This document shows, one piece after another, positions 24,534-36,323 of a stretch of DNA of 64,000 nt. Source of the DNA: Epiperipatus broadwayi (lineage: Eukaryota; Onychophora; Udeonychophora; Euonychophora; Peripatidae); assembly GCA_028023455.1 (NCBI GenBank), contig JAQFVV010000150.1:2489550-2553549 (forward strand), in the 5' to 3' direction. Each line of letters begins with the position of its first letter. The first letter of the stretch is position 1. A program made the position numbers and the translations under genes. Under the pieces are notes generated by a model. The model did not search any database. It saw only the letters and a list, made by a program, of their open reading frames with translations, and was not told the origin of the DNA.

Positions 24534-24865
24534 ATTAATATATATATATTAGAATACAAAAAAATTCACATAAATTATAATTATTTTATTAGAAGTAATT
24601 TAGACTAGAAATATTGTAGTCTTTATCAACTATATAACATTGAACAATCAAAATGAGACTTCCTTTCACAATACCGATCATCAAATGTTAAAATAACAGA
24701 ATTGTAGAAGAACTAAACTAAATTGAACTATAGGTATTGTGAAAAGAAGTCTCATTTTGATTATTCAATGTTATATAGTTGATAAAGATAACAAAATGTA
24801 TAGTCGAAAATACTTCTAATAAAATAACTATAATTTATGTGAATTATATATATATATATTAATTT
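24534..24865. mobile_element. Palindromic MITE-like element, ~280 bp
   Basis: Long inverted repeat: 24564-24675 (AATTCACATAAATTATAATT...CACAATACC) against 24733-24845 read in reverse, loop about 57 bp. The arms are bordered on both sides by (TA)n-rich DNA, and the homology seems to run into it, so a TA target is possible. No ORF. Confidence 0.75.
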
Positions 24866-25065
24866 AAAACTAGAATCCAAAAGTTTTTAAAAAGCTAGCA
24901 TTAATGGTAAACATCACTAACCTTCTGAAATATTTCAATAAATTTAATCTAGAAATTAAAAATCATTTTATAGTGTTAAAAAAAATTTAATTGCTTTATT
25001 AAAAACTGTTAGCTTAATTTCATTATGCAAATATAATTTATATACCTGGAGTTATGTAATTATAC

Positions 25066-25185
25066 AAGGAATTTGAACATAGACTTTTAAGCCTCCTTCA
25101 GCTCTCTACTCTATCATGTGTGTCAGTTGTATGAGATAGAAAAGAAATCTGGTGACCTTGAAAGTCTGTGTTCAAATCTCTTATA
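25066..25185. mobile_element. Short foldback with tRNA-like ends
   Basis: AAGGAATTTGAACATAGACTTTTAAG (left) and AAAGTCTGTGTTCAAATCTCTT (right) are inverted copies. The right end, ATGAGATAG...GAAAGTCTGTGTTCAAATCTC, matches the right end of the foldback at 36.3-36.9 kb (ATGAGATGG...GAAAGTCTGAGTTCGAATCCC), in which the last bases fit a tRNA-gene B box (GGTTCGANTCC). So this is a small relative of that element with a decayed B box. Confidence 0.55.
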
Positions 25186-26461
25186 TAATTAAAAATTATT
25201 AGATAAAATATATTAAAAAATCAACCATGCGAAAATAAAAAAATGTTAAAACATTTAAAAAAGAACAATTTAAAAGAATTGATTGTGTGCAGATCTTTTA
25301 AAAAACAGTTAATGTTAACAAAAAGAAATGTACTTGTGAAAGGCCACAAATTATTAAAAACTTCTAAAAATAATAAAAATCTAAAACTTATAAAATACCA
25401 TTTTTGCATTAAGAAAAAAATAATATTATATATGCATGTGAAATTTATTAAATTTCTCTATGTAAAAGTTTGATATTCACATTGGCCTGACATGAGGATA
25501 TTTTTTTTTAACAATATAGGAATATCAAAGGACTTAGTAGGAGTTGATTTTGCATGGTTTATAGTACTGCTTTTGGTAACTTTGAAACATTAGGGATTAT
25601 TTTTCTAAGCCTAAATATCATACCATTTTGATTATAAGGAGCAGTTAGCTAATTCATTTTATATTATAGTTTACGTCTAAGAAGTTTGCATAATTGAATT
25701 TTGTACTAACTTGAAGAGTTGAATGGATTGTCATCAGTATGTTTATCTTACAAGATTATTTGAGTGACAATCTGTTAATCGATCAGAACATCAAATATTT
25801 AGAATTACTTTAGTAGTATTTATAATTTAATTGAAGAAAGATTCGGCAGCTGATTAAAGTAATTACTGGCAATTACTGTGTTTGAGATATCATTGATGAT
25901 TAAGTGAATCACTGGGAAATTGGTGCTTAAATGTAAATTGTTGCTTTATTTCAAAGAGTGCTTTGTGTGAGATTTACACAAACATGATCAGAAAATGAAA
26001 TGCTAATCAAATAAATTGAAGTCTTGTGGTTAATAAGAGAAACAAAAAAGAGATTAATGAGAGAAGATCATTGACCTTCAGTAAATGATGCAGCATTTAG
26101 AGTGTAAAGTGAGGGTAGTGGTGGCAAAACCAATTGATGGAGCTTTAGTTTCAAAAAAGATGATATTTGATTATAGACATAACTAAAAGTCACCACAATC
26201 ATGGTTAGACCAGGCTTCAGCAGGATTTTACCTTGGGCAGTGAAGAGAGTATTTACCACATCTTTGTCTTTTTGGTAAGAATATATTATTATGAGTTTCC
26301 ATACTTAAACTTAAATAAAATGTAATATAATTTCTAATCTAAAATAATATGACTAAAATTTTCTTATGTATCTATTGAAATGTAATTGGTAAGTAAATGC
26401 TTCGAAAATTAACCCTTATAAAGGTAAATATATATATATATATTGTATCTGTGTGTCTGTT

Positions 26462-26517
<56 letters not shown>

Positions 26518-27028
26518 AATACAATATCATTATATGGAACCACATGTAAATATTGAAGGGGGACAAATTAACCAAATTCAGAGACTCTTTATGAGACTGT
26601 TGACCATTTATGTATACTACCTCATATTTTTTAGAGAAGATTAGCTTAGCAAATGGCATTATTGAGACTGAACTTTAAATCAAACACAGATGTTAACAAA
26701 GTCCTTTTCAATAAAGGAAATGTGAAATTTTATAGTTTTGATATAATATCATGGCATGGTGATTAAAATATATACCTTACAGAATCATATCTAAAGATCA
26801 GATCTAGATTAAATGAAATTTGGAATTTGGGGGAAGGGGAGGAAAGGCAGAAGGTAAAGGTATCCTAGAAGTTTTTGGGTAATCTTCCTATTTTTGACTC
26901 AACTAGGAACTAATCATTAGTTGATAATGAGTATCCTGTTATAGCTATTAATAGATGATATAAATCTTTATCACCTGAATGTTGACCAGCCTAATGAGAA
27001 TTCTTTGTCTATTATTACTTTCTGTAGA

Positions 27029-27039
<11 letters not shown>
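25186..27039. other. AT-rich sequence with (TA)n tracts, no gene
   Basis: A (TA)26-type tract lies at about 26465-26515. Small open frames (25243-25473, 26068-26259) show only Lys/Leu/Phe low-complexity composition or no motif. A second (TA)n region begins at about 27030 and borders the LTR element. Confidence 0.5.
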
Positions 27040-27071
<32 letters not shown>

Positions 27072-27099
27072 TACAATATATATATATATATATATATAT
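27040..27099. repeat. (TA)n tract at the LTR-element insertion site
   Basis: About 60 bp of mostly TATATA immediately left of the LTR element. The right flank of the element also begins ATATATATA, so the element was inserted into a TA tract; a 4-bp ATAT duplication fits but is not provable in such sequence. Confidence 0.85.
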
Positions 27100-27283
27100 T
27101 GTACTGGTCAAGCACTTACTCCATTAATATAAGCATGCTCACAAATCGAACATGAAAAGAAATATGGTGACATGCCGGAATAAGGAGAAATTTAAATACT
27201 TTACCATAATATTAATATGGACACAGAACATACTTATAAAAAGATTGATTCTTACATATCTTTGGGGAATGATTCTAAATCAA

Positions 27284-27457
27284 CCCCTTGCACCACTCCC
27301 AGAAGAAAAATTAATTCTCCTCCTGAAAGGATATGCAAGTTCAAATATCATGGGGCATATGTGAATATAACCCCTCGCACCACTCCCAGAAGAAAAATTA
27401 ATTCTCCTCCTGAAAGGATATGCAAGTTCAAATATCATGGGGCATATGTGAATATAA
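27284..27457 (+). repeat. 87-bp tandem duplication within the left LTR
   Basis: Two adjacent, almost identical 87-bp units (CCCC(T/C)(T/C)GCACCACTCCCAGAAG... GGGGCATATGTGAATATAA). The right LTR has a single unit at about 33471-33555, so the duplication is specific to this LTR. Its length is a multiple of three, which makes the accidental frame across it look repetitive. Confidence 0.9.
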
Positions 27458-29410
27458 ATAAATATTCAAACAAAACTAATAAACAAGTATCCTCATGATA
27501 AATAAAGATTTAAGACCCAGTATGATGATGTCCCATTTGCTAGCTCAGCGTACTCTATTCTCAGTTAAAAGAATGAGGATCGGAAAACTTGCACAATTAA
27601 TTAATAATATAATTAGAGAAAGTAAATGACAAAAAGAATAAAAAAATATATGGCACTTTAGAATTATAATATAAATATTTTATTAGCCCTTTATCCCATA
27701 CCATTTATAATATGAATACAAAATTAACATTCCCAGATTGATTAAATATACAAACGAATATTACACACGACATAAATCATTTTAATAAAACAAAAATTAT
27801 AATCATAAAGAAATACTTAACAATGCAAAAATTAGATTAAATAAAAGAAAATTTCTTTCTTGATAAGAAAAATGAATTAAATATTTAATATGTGAGAGAT
27901 AGTGATCTGTGGAATATAAACTCACACACGTGCCTTAAGCAAATAAGGAAAAATTAACAAGTTACTTAAAAGGTGTGTTACGTATGTATGAACATAAGAT
28001 ATATATTTACGAAATGTGTATTACATTTAAAATAAAATAAACACACAAAAAATAGTATACCCAATAAAGTCTATAAGCTTCATCCTTCTAAGGGTTTTGA
28101 GTGAACTATATGTCTATTCATCTACTGCAGCAAGGCTGGACTTGACTGTGGCACAAGTTTATGAATTGATAATCACTTGGTGTTCAAATCTTGGCACTTA
28201 CATTCTTGTGGAATGGCAGGAGCAGAACTGGACAGATGCACTGAAGTGGGCCTCTACCCCACAATCATGCTATATACAGGAAAGTGCTTGATTTGCATTT
28301 TTAGGCTGGACAATGGATATTACACACTATAAACAGTCTTTTCTTGTTTTATGAATTCTGGGTTAATTACAGGCTTCAATGGTGTGTTGCAATTAAACTT
28401 CCATCACCATCAACTGAGTATATGGTGGAATAATCATCTGCTCATTTAGCTTTCCAATAGTTGGCTAGATAACTGATGTTACTCAACACCACTTAGTAGT
28501 CCGATGTTTAAACTGTTGGCTACTAACTGGTTAACTGCTCGATTGGTTATTTGAATGACTGCATGAATTTTTAATTAGAGTAAACTCCAAGATTAGGTTG
28601 AATCAGAGTCAGCATGCTTGCTCAAAAGGTTGCAAGACTTTGTATAATTCCATTAACAGCGATAGCTTAACAATAAAATTAGATTTAGGCTCCTAATAAG
28701 ATTTGCCTTTTAAAAACAAAAATGAACTGCCTTCTTGCAACTTCAGAACAGATCTATCTCTTCAATACCCTCTCAATTCAGGTATCCCCTCCAAGAAAGA
28801 ACAATCAATTAATTAAATCTTTTTTTTTGTTTTTCTAATTGGTTTAGGCGATTCATGAAACATTCCAATGCAATCGCCTAAGTGCTCTAAGAATTTGATT
28901 TCCAAATAGTTTTTTTTATCTCCATTCAGATCACAATATCACTAATGAAAATTTTAATGAATGATAACATCTTTTTCCTTTTTTAGTAATTACATTATAC
29001 AATCAAAGTTTAAAAAATATATATTTCACTTAAATTGGACCTTCCTCTCTCCCAGCATTATCTGAAGTTTAATCAAGTTCTTTTTGTCCAGTTGAAATTA
29101 TTTTAGAATGGACAGGAAATCAGAATGCCTTTAGGCTTTTCTTAAATTTAAAACAATGACCCACCTCTCTTTCTCAAATGCAACTGAAGAGAAAAACAAC
29201 CATTAAAACTTCGATTTTGAAATTATTTTTAACTTATTTTTAAATAGTAATATTTCAAAATTTCCTTTTTACATTGGTTGTAAACATTAAAAAAAAACAT
29301 AATCACAATTTGTTAAATAAATGCCGTTTTCTTTAACAAACAAAAAATTTTAAAATTATAAACACATTTTGGTTTCTTTTTCTTTTTTAAAAATAAAAAA
29401 CAAAAATAAA

Positions 29411-29849
29411 ATTCATCATCATCAACCATTATCAATCCACTGCAGGATGAAGGTCTCTCCAAGTTTAATCCATCTTCTCCGATCTTTAGCTTCTCTTTTC
29501 CACAGCACCTCTGCACATTTTCTTATTTCATCCATCCATCTCACATGTGGTCTCTTTCTGGGTCTTTTACAATCTCTTGGAATCCAGTTTAAAATTTCAA
29601 TTGCCCATCTATTATCATTTCTTCTAGCAATATGTCCAGCCCAACTCCATTTTAATCTTTTAATTTTTTCAATAAGGTCAGTAACACCTGTTTATTGTCT
29701 TACTCATACACTGCGTTTTTGATCTCTTCTTGTTACTCCCAACATACATCTCTCCATACTCCTTTGAGTGGTCTGAAGTCTCTGTATTGCTCTTCTATTA
29801 AGTGTCCAAGTCTCAGATCCATAAGTAAGAACTGGTAAAACACATTTAC
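29411..29849 (-). pseudogene. RTE-like LINE 3' fragment inserted in the left LTR
   Basis: On the minus strand it reads LTYGSETWTLNRRAIQRLQ, SMERCMLGVTRRDQKR, WSWAGHIARRNDNRWAIEIL, RPHVRWMDEIRKCAE and LGETFILQWIDNG then stop, followed at once by a GATGATGATGA tail. This is the characteristic C-terminus of RTE-type LINE polyproteins (the RTE-1 group of nematodes is the classic member), which is known to have a very short 3' UTR and a simple-repeat tail. One frame break near 29695-29710 follows the QKR block. The right LTR shows the uninterrupted site (AAAATCAAAATTACAAATACC near 35512), so this insertion post-dates the LTR element. Confidence 0.85.
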
Positions 29850-30063
29850 AAATACATATTTCTAAGCCTTTAAATATTGGCTTTAATCAGATATGTGTGT
29901 GAGTTTATGTTATAGACACAGTTCTCTCTCTTAATTTATAACAAATTTGATTATATAAATTGTATATGCCCCTCCCCATTTAATGGCTTTGTTACATATT
30001 TTCGACCATTAATTTGTCTAACATTATCTTATGCTTGGCCACATCAAACGTGCCTGGCACAAT

Positions 30064-30071
30064 ACCCCCTC
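30064..30071 (-). promoter_or_regulatory. Candidate polypurine tract
   Basis: Minus strand reads TGTCAGAGGGGGTATTGTGCC, a purine run just upstream of the TG that starts the 3' LTR. In LTR elements this site primes plus-strand DNA synthesis. Position and composition fit; it is short. Confidence 0.5.
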
Positions 30072-30221
30072 TGACATGAGACATTTAAATGGAGTTTATC
30101 ATTTATGTTGATCTCCCATGCCATAAACACTAAGACACACAGAACCATGATGTAAAGATCTCTGTCATATTCAGAACTCTGTGACAGACAAGCAAAGTAA
30201 AATGTGAGAGTCAAATGACTA

Positions 30222-30745
30222 CATCTTAAAACAAAAAGGCAGGTATTTTAACCAAGAGCCCTACTGAAATATAAATAAGTAAATGCACCCCTGCTCATTC
30301 TCTATGGAGACTTATAGGGTATCTTGCATTATTGAAGAAATTCATTACAGAGGAATTTTCATCTCTGCCCATCCACTGCAGTCATGCACATTCCTTATTG
30401 AGGCTTACAGAGTCTTTTGCAATGGAATAGATGTCAGAGGAATTTTTATCTCTGCATGCTCTGCCACAGCATCACAGAACTTCCATCTTAAAACAAAAAG
30501 GCAGGTATTTTAACCAAGAGCCCTACTGAAATATAAATAAGTAAATGCACCCCTGCTCATTCTCTATGGAGACTTATAGGGTATCTTGCATTATTGAAGA
30601 AATTCATTACAGAGGAATTTTCATCTCTGCCCATCCACTGCAGTCATGCACATTCCTTATTGAGGCTTACAGAGTCTTTTGCAATGGAATAGATGTCAGA
30701 GGAATTTTTATCTCTGCATGCTCTGCCACAGCATCACAGAACTTC
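30222..30745 (+). repeat. 262-bp tandem duplication, two identical units
   Basis: Units 30222-30483 and 30484-30745 look identical, implying recent duplication or gene conversion, in contrast to the diverged LTRs around them. Each unit is itself made of two related ~90-bp halves (TGGAGACTTATAGGGTATCTTGCA... and TGAGGCTTACAGAGTCTTTTGCA...), so it is a higher-order minisatellite. An open frame through it repeats RV(S/F)C and RGIFISA, which I take as a by-product. It lies between gag and the 3' LTR. Confidence 0.95.
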
Positions 30746-30898
30746 CAAACCACATAAAGATCTTGAACCGCTCCTCTGCACTATCACCATCTCTAATCCC
30801 AGAACACAAAAAGCACAGAATGACCTACATACACAATGTCTGAAAAATGAAGCCCATTCATCTGATCTTCAAACAACATGACCATTTATTATAAAAGC

Positions 30899-32453
30899 CT
30901 ACTTTCTATCTTTACCACACCCAGGCCTAGACGAAGGTGATCTAGCCCCCTTTCCTTTTCCTTTATATACTATCTCATCAATTCTTTTTTCTACAGTATC
31001 ATTGTCTGTTGCTTGCTTAAGATTTCTGGAATGGTTATCATTATACCAAGGATCACGTTCACCTGTATATTTGTATTCCCCCCAACCCATTGCATTTATG
31101 CCAACATTTTCATGGGTTCTATCTGGTGGATGGCCCTGCTGACTCATGTCCACCATGCTTAGAAGTTCAGCCACTGACTCTATTGAATTTTTATTGGCTG
31201 TTAGAAGCATTTTCTCAATTCTACAGGGTAGGTTGTGGCATATTATCCTTATAATCTGGCCTTCTGATGTGCGACATGCACTCAGTGTCCTTAGCTTAGC
31301 CAAGTCTTCGGAAAAATTTTAGATAGTTCTCTCCCCCATTGACCCTATACTTTTCTTTCATTATCTGATATAAGATGGTCTCCTGGTGCTCTTCACTCCA
31401 GAAATTCCTCACTAGTGCTTCTTTATAACCCTCAAAGGTCAATGGTTGATGGAACAAAGATTCCCACCATGACTGAGCATCACCCTGTAGGTGGTTACAT
31501 GCGATGGCTAATTTATTTTTCTCTGCCATTTTGTTAACACTGAAATACTTTTCAAGCTATTTATATGCTCCAATAAAGCTTACCCTGCTTGCCCCTCAAA
31601 AATTCTAATTTTTAAAAACTGGTTAATGTTAGATTTATATATCTCATACTCCTCTGCTATCTTAGCCTTTCCAAATTCTTGCTGCCTAGGTCTTACATAT
31701 GCATCCTTCCCACTATCTGATTCCTGATTTACTATCAAATCACTATTATCCTCATATCCTTCAAATATTTTCATACATATTGTATCATCCCCTGTCGTTA
31801 TTTTCTTTCTAGCTCTATTTATATCCTCCATCCTTTGTTCCATCTCTCTTATTCTAATTTCCACCTTATCCACTATCATTTTTAGTTCTCTTATCAAACT
31901 GATATCTTGTTTTTCCATCAACTGTTTTTTGATTTGACCAACTGTCTGGCACAGATTCTCTATTCACTCATCATTCCCAGTTATGCATATTTCTAGCTTC
32001 TCTATCCCATTATTATAACATTTCACCATTTCTTCAACCCTTTTGTCTATTTTTTTTATGTATTCCCTGACAGTCCACTTCCATTAACTGCTGCCTTGTC
32101 TGGATCTCTTCCAGCTTTTCACTATTAATTTGATGGAGGCCCTTATATTCTTTCTTCATGCTTTAAAGTCATGTTTCAACACCCAATGTCATTTCTTTCT
32201 GGAAATCATCGAGCATTTTAGCTATGCCTCATACTATTTCCATTTTCATATCTTTCATCTCCCTTGACATCTGGTTGAGATCGAGTCTCACAGTATTGAG
32301 AAACCTTTCCATCATTGTCACCAGTGTTTCTTTTTCCCCCATAGGTTTTTCTTCACTTTGAGGCTCCATTGCTGCCTCTATTTCACTTTCAGATATTTTA
32401 GGCTGGCTTATTTCCACCCTTTCCCCATTTATTTCATCAGGCTTCTCACTCAT
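30899..32453 (-). pseudogene. Decayed gag of the LTR retrotransposon
   Basis: Four pieces in changing frames on the minus strand: 32453-32229 (begins MSEKPDEINGERVEIS; acidic, then a helical MMERFLNTVRLDLNQM segment), 31921-31580 (coiled-coil-like, Glu/Lys/Arg-rich), 31529-31296 (AEKNKLAIACNHLQGDAQSW, FWSEEHQETILYQIMKEKYR, LKFFRRLG) and 31303-30899 (basic C-terminal part with a KGKGKGARSPSSRPGCGK end). The third piece has the pattern of a retrotransposon capsid core: hydrophobic helix, Gly-Asp-Ala-Gln-x-Trp-Trp, then a helix followed by a Phe-x-Arg-Leu end. Gag builds the cytoplasmic particle that packages element RNA. Frameshifts at about 31300 and between 31580 and 31529, plus stops, make this copy non-functional. 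A CCHC nucleic-acid-binding knuckle is not seen. Confidence 0.75.
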
Positions 32454-33250
32454 ATCTACCTTTTGTCTTCTGGACTGTGATCTTGTTTACATATACAGTA
32501 TTATTTTCACTTGTTTATATATATTTGCTTTGTTATACAACTTTAACAAAATTTTATTCGATTACTTATTAAGATTATGATTTAAAGCTACTTTTATTCA
32601 CTTATTTTATCTTTATTTATTTATTTTTCATAAAATTATTCAGCATGCACCGTACCGAGCATCCCTTATCCCTCCTATCATTTATTTCTCCCTTCTGTGT
32701 TATATTTTTCTTACTCATTTATTGACTATAAATAATAAACTTATTCTGAGATCACTCTTCAAACAACAATAATAAAAATATAAAAACCCAGCTAACATTA
32801 AATTGTACACGTATTGGAATTGTTTTCACACAAAATGGAAAAAAATTCTAACTGTTACGTGCTGTCAAAAACAAAATTTTCTAACATGCAATTTCACAAT
32901 TCTACATTATTCAATAAAGATTTACTTTCCCACTTTCTCTTTTTACAAAAAAAATAATCTTTATTTCCAAAGTCCACAACTTGTTTTTATACCATACATA
33001 GTTTACACGTGTATACAGCAGTCTACTTCTTTCTACAATATTTTATTTATCTAAACAATCTAAGCCAATAATATCCTTCAAAAACAAAATAAAGTTTAAA
33101 GTTCTTATTTATTAAGATTCATAATCATAAATTCTTTTCTCTTTTTTTCAAATCTTGTCCCTATAAAAAAAAATTGTTCCCAATATTTTTGAGATTTTGA
33201 GAGATTTTCTTCTTTTCTTTAGTTAAGTTTCCTATACTGGCAACATTAGG
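32454..33250 (-). other. Leader/5' UTR region of the LTR element
   Basis: About 0.8 kb between the gag start and the 5' LTR with no ORF on the sense (minus) strand; AT-rich. By position it would be the untranslated, packaging-signal-bearing leader. A short + strand frame (32803-33054) has no recognisable motif. Confidence 0.5.
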
Positions 33251-33273
33251 TAAGGCCCAACATGTTCAGCACC
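33251..33273 (-). promoter_or_regulatory. Candidate primer-binding site
   Basis: Minus strand reads TGGTGCTGAACATGTTGGGC starting about 12 nt inside the 5' LTR end. A PBS begins TGG because it pairs with the CCA end of a tRNA; this one would need a tRNA ending CAGCACCA. The offset from the LTR is a little large. The tRNA identity is not determined. Confidence 0.45.
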
Positions 33274-33285
33274 AAAATTTTTGTC

Positions 33286-35743
33286 TATACCGGTCAAGCG
33301 CTTACTCCATTAATATAAGCATGCACATAAATCGAACAGGAAAAGAAATATGGTGACATGCCAGAATAAGAAGAAATTTAAATACTTTACCATAATATTA
33401 TTACGGACACAGAAGATAATTATAAAAAAATTGATTCTTACATATCTTTGAGGGATGACTCTAAACCAACCCCTCATGCCACTCCCAGAAAAAAATTAAT
33501 TCTCCTCCTGAAAGGATATGCAAGTTCAAATATAATGAGGCATATGTGAATATAAATATTTATTCAAACAAAACTAATAAACAAGTATCCTCATGATAAA
33601 TAAAGATTTAAGACCCGGTAAGATGATGTCCCATTTGCTAGCTCTGTGTACTCTATTCTCAGTTAAAAGAATGGGAATCAGAAAACTCGCACAATTAATT
33701 AATAATATAATTAGAGAAAGTAAATGACAAAGAGAATAAAAAAATATATAGCAGTAGTCACTTTAGAATTATAATATAAATATTTTATTAGCCCTTTATC
33801 CCATACCATTTATAATATGAATACAAAATTAACATTCCCAGATTGATTAAATATACAAACAAATACTACACACGACATAAATCATTTTAATAAAACAAAA
33901 ATTATAACCATAAAGAAATACTTAACAAAGCAATAATTAGATTAAATAAAAGAAAATGTTTTTCTTAATAAGAAAAATGAATTAAATATCTAATATACAA
34001 AAGATAATGATCTGTGGAATATAAAACTCACACATGTACCTTAAACAAATAAGGAAAAATTAACAAGTTACTTAAAAAGTGTGTTACATATGTATGTACG
34101 TAAGATATATATTTATGAAATGTGTATTACATTTAAAATAAAATAAACACACAAAAAATAGTGTACCTAATAAAGTCTATAAGCTTCATCCTTCTATGGG
34201 TTTTGAGTGAACTATACGTCTATTCATCTACTGTGGCAAGGGCTGGACTTGACTGCGGCACAAGTTCAAGAATTGATCATTGCTTGGTGTTCGAATCTCG
34301 GCACTTACATTCTCGTGGGATGGCAGAAGCAGAGCTGGACAGATGCGCTGAAGTGGGCCTCAACCCACAATCATTCTATATACAGGAAAGTGCTTGATTT
34401 GCATCTTTAGGCTGGACAATGGATATTACATACTATAAACAGTCTTTTCTTTTTTTATGAATTCTGGATTAATTACAGGCTTCAATGGTGTGTTGCAATT
34501 AAACTTCCATCAGCATCAACTGAGTATATGGTGGAATAATCATCTGCTCATTTAGCTTTCCAATAATTGGCTAGATAACTGACGTTACTCAACACCACTT
34601 AGTAGTCTGATGTTTAAACCATTGGCTACTAACTGATTAACTGCTCAAATGGTTATTTGAATGACTGCATGAATTTTTGATTAGAGTAAATCTCCAGAAT
34701 TAGGTTGAATCAGAGTCAGCATGCTTGCTCAAAAGGTTGCAAGACTTTGTGCAGTTCCATTAACAGCATTAGATTAACAATAAAATTAGACTTAGGCTTC
34801 TAATAAGATTTGCTTTTAAAAACAAAAATGAACTGCCTTCTCGCAACTTCAGAACAGATCTATCTCTTCAATACCCCCTCAATTCAGGTATCCCCTCCAA
34901 TAAAGAACAATCAATTAATTAAATCTTTTTTTGTTTTTCTAATTGGTTTAGGTGATTGATGAAAATTAATGCAATCGCCTAAGTGCTTTAAGAATTTGAT
35001 TTCCAAATAGTTTTTTTAGCTCCATTCAGATCACAATATCAGTAATGAAAATTTTAATGAATGATAACATCTTTTTTCCTTTTTTAGTAATTACATTATA
35101 CAATCGAAGTTTAAAAAATATATATTTCACTTAAATTGGACATTCCTCTCTCCCAGCATTATCGGAAGTTTAATCAAGTTCTTTTTGTCCAGTTGAAATT
35201 ATTTTAGAATGGACAGGAAATCAGAATGCCTTTAGGCTTTTCTTAAATTTAAGACAATGACCCACCTCTCTTTCTCAAATGCAACTGAAGAAAAAAACAA
35301 CCATTAAAATTTCGATTTTGAAATTATTTTTAACTTATTTTTAAATAGTAATATTTCAAATTTTCCTTTTTACATTGGTTGTAAACATTCAAAAAAAAAA
35401 AAAAAACATAATCACAATTTGTTAAATAAACGCCATTTTCTTTAACAATCAAAAAATTTTAAAATTATAAACACATTTTGGCGTTTCTTTTTCTTTTTTA
35501 AAAAATAAAAAACAAAAATCAAAATTACAAATACCTATTTCTAAGTTTTTAAATATTGGCTTTAATCATATATGTGTGCGACTTTATGTTATAGACACAG
35601 TTCTCTCTCTTAATTTATAACAAGTTTGATTATATAAATTGTATACTCCCCTTCCCCCCATTTAATGGCTTTGTTACGTATTTTCGGCCATTAATTTGTC
35701 TAACATTATCTTGTGCTTGGCCACATAAAACGTACCTGGCACA
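33286..35743 (-). repeat. 5' LTR (right repeat), uninterrupted
   Basis: 2,458 bp, homologous throughout to 27100-30061 but lacking the RTE insertion and the 87-bp duplication. It contains the less AT-rich island at about 34200-34400, which includes GGTGTTCGAATCTC on the + strand, close to a tRNA B box. As the upstream LTR of a minus-strand element it would hold the promoter. No confident TATA box could be chosen among the many AT-rich candidates. Confidence 0.9.
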
Positions 35744-36283
35744 ATATATATAATGATTCCTAAACACATTATTTAATTTTCAATGAATTCTTTACATCAG
35801 TTTTTAATATGTCTATATTATGTCTTTGATAGCAAAAAATGAAAAAGAAGTGTAAAACTTTTTTTAATAGGAATCAAAACTTTCAAATTATAAAATTATT
35901 AGATTTTTCAAAATTTAGAAATTAAGTTTTATCCTATAAATTCTTAAAGTACAATTTTTTTTCTTTTTCAAAATATTTTTTAATATTTTGAAAAAAATAC
36001 TTGAGTACTAAATAAATTATTTAACAAAAGAAGTTTATTTATAATTGTCATTTATGCCCTGCATAGTTTGGTGCCCTAGGAAAATGGCAGATTTTAGAGC
36101 TCAAAATCATGGATTATGATATAGGTCTATCATTTATGATGCTTGAACTTCTTTCACATCACTGAGCAGTAAACCATTGATTATTAGATTTTTATTTTTG
36201 CTTACCTAATATCAACATTTTATACTTATATTTTTATTTATGTGCCTATTTTATAATAAACTATTAAAAATATTCATACACAT
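35744..36283. other. AT-rich sequence, nothing recognised
   Basis: No ORF or repeat. It ends in a short (ATC/ATT)n tract at 36284-36322, which borders the foldback element. Confidence 0.5.
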
Positions 36284-36323
36284 ATTATTATCATCATCAT
36301 CATCATTATCATTATTATTATAT

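Larger units (their letters stand above)
27100..30061 (-). repeat. 3' LTR (left repeat), with RTE insertion
   Basis: Aligns over its whole length with 33286-35743. It is about 500 bp longer because it holds an RTE-like LINE fragment (29411-29849, 439 bp) and an 87-bp tandem duplication (27284-27370 repeated at 27371-27457), neither of which is in the other LTR. Substitutions between the LTRs are frequent (about a dozen in the first ~155 aligned bases by eye), so the insertion is old. A less AT-rich island at about 28097-28300 is shared by both LTRs. Confidence 0.9.
27100..35743 (-). mobile_element. LTR retrotransposon with giant LTRs and gag only
   Basis: Two direct repeats (27100-30061 and 33286-35743) enclose 3.2 kb that contains, on the minus strand, a decayed gag and no recognisable protease, reverse transcriptase, RNase H or integrase. 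Next to the 5' LTR is a plausible primer-binding site, and next to the 3' LTR an oligopurine tract. LTR ends are TG...CA (TG...TA-type change in one copy). LTRs of 2.5 kb on a 3.2-kb interior are unusually large relative to the interior. The architecture resembles the gag-only or non-autonomous LTR elements described in other genomes; assignment to the Ty3/gypsy side rests only on the gag character and is tentative. Confidence 0.85.

Noticed and set aside
27152-27498. Repeat-containing small ORFs (TTPRRKINSPPERICK)
   Set aside because: Explained by the 87-bp duplication within an LTR; the other LTR lacks it and the frame is not kept.
30283-30757. Two nearly identical small proteins starting MHPCSFSMETYRVSC
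   Set aside because: They come from the 262-bp tandem units and lie antisense to the gag-bearing strand of the LTR element; nothing supports translation.
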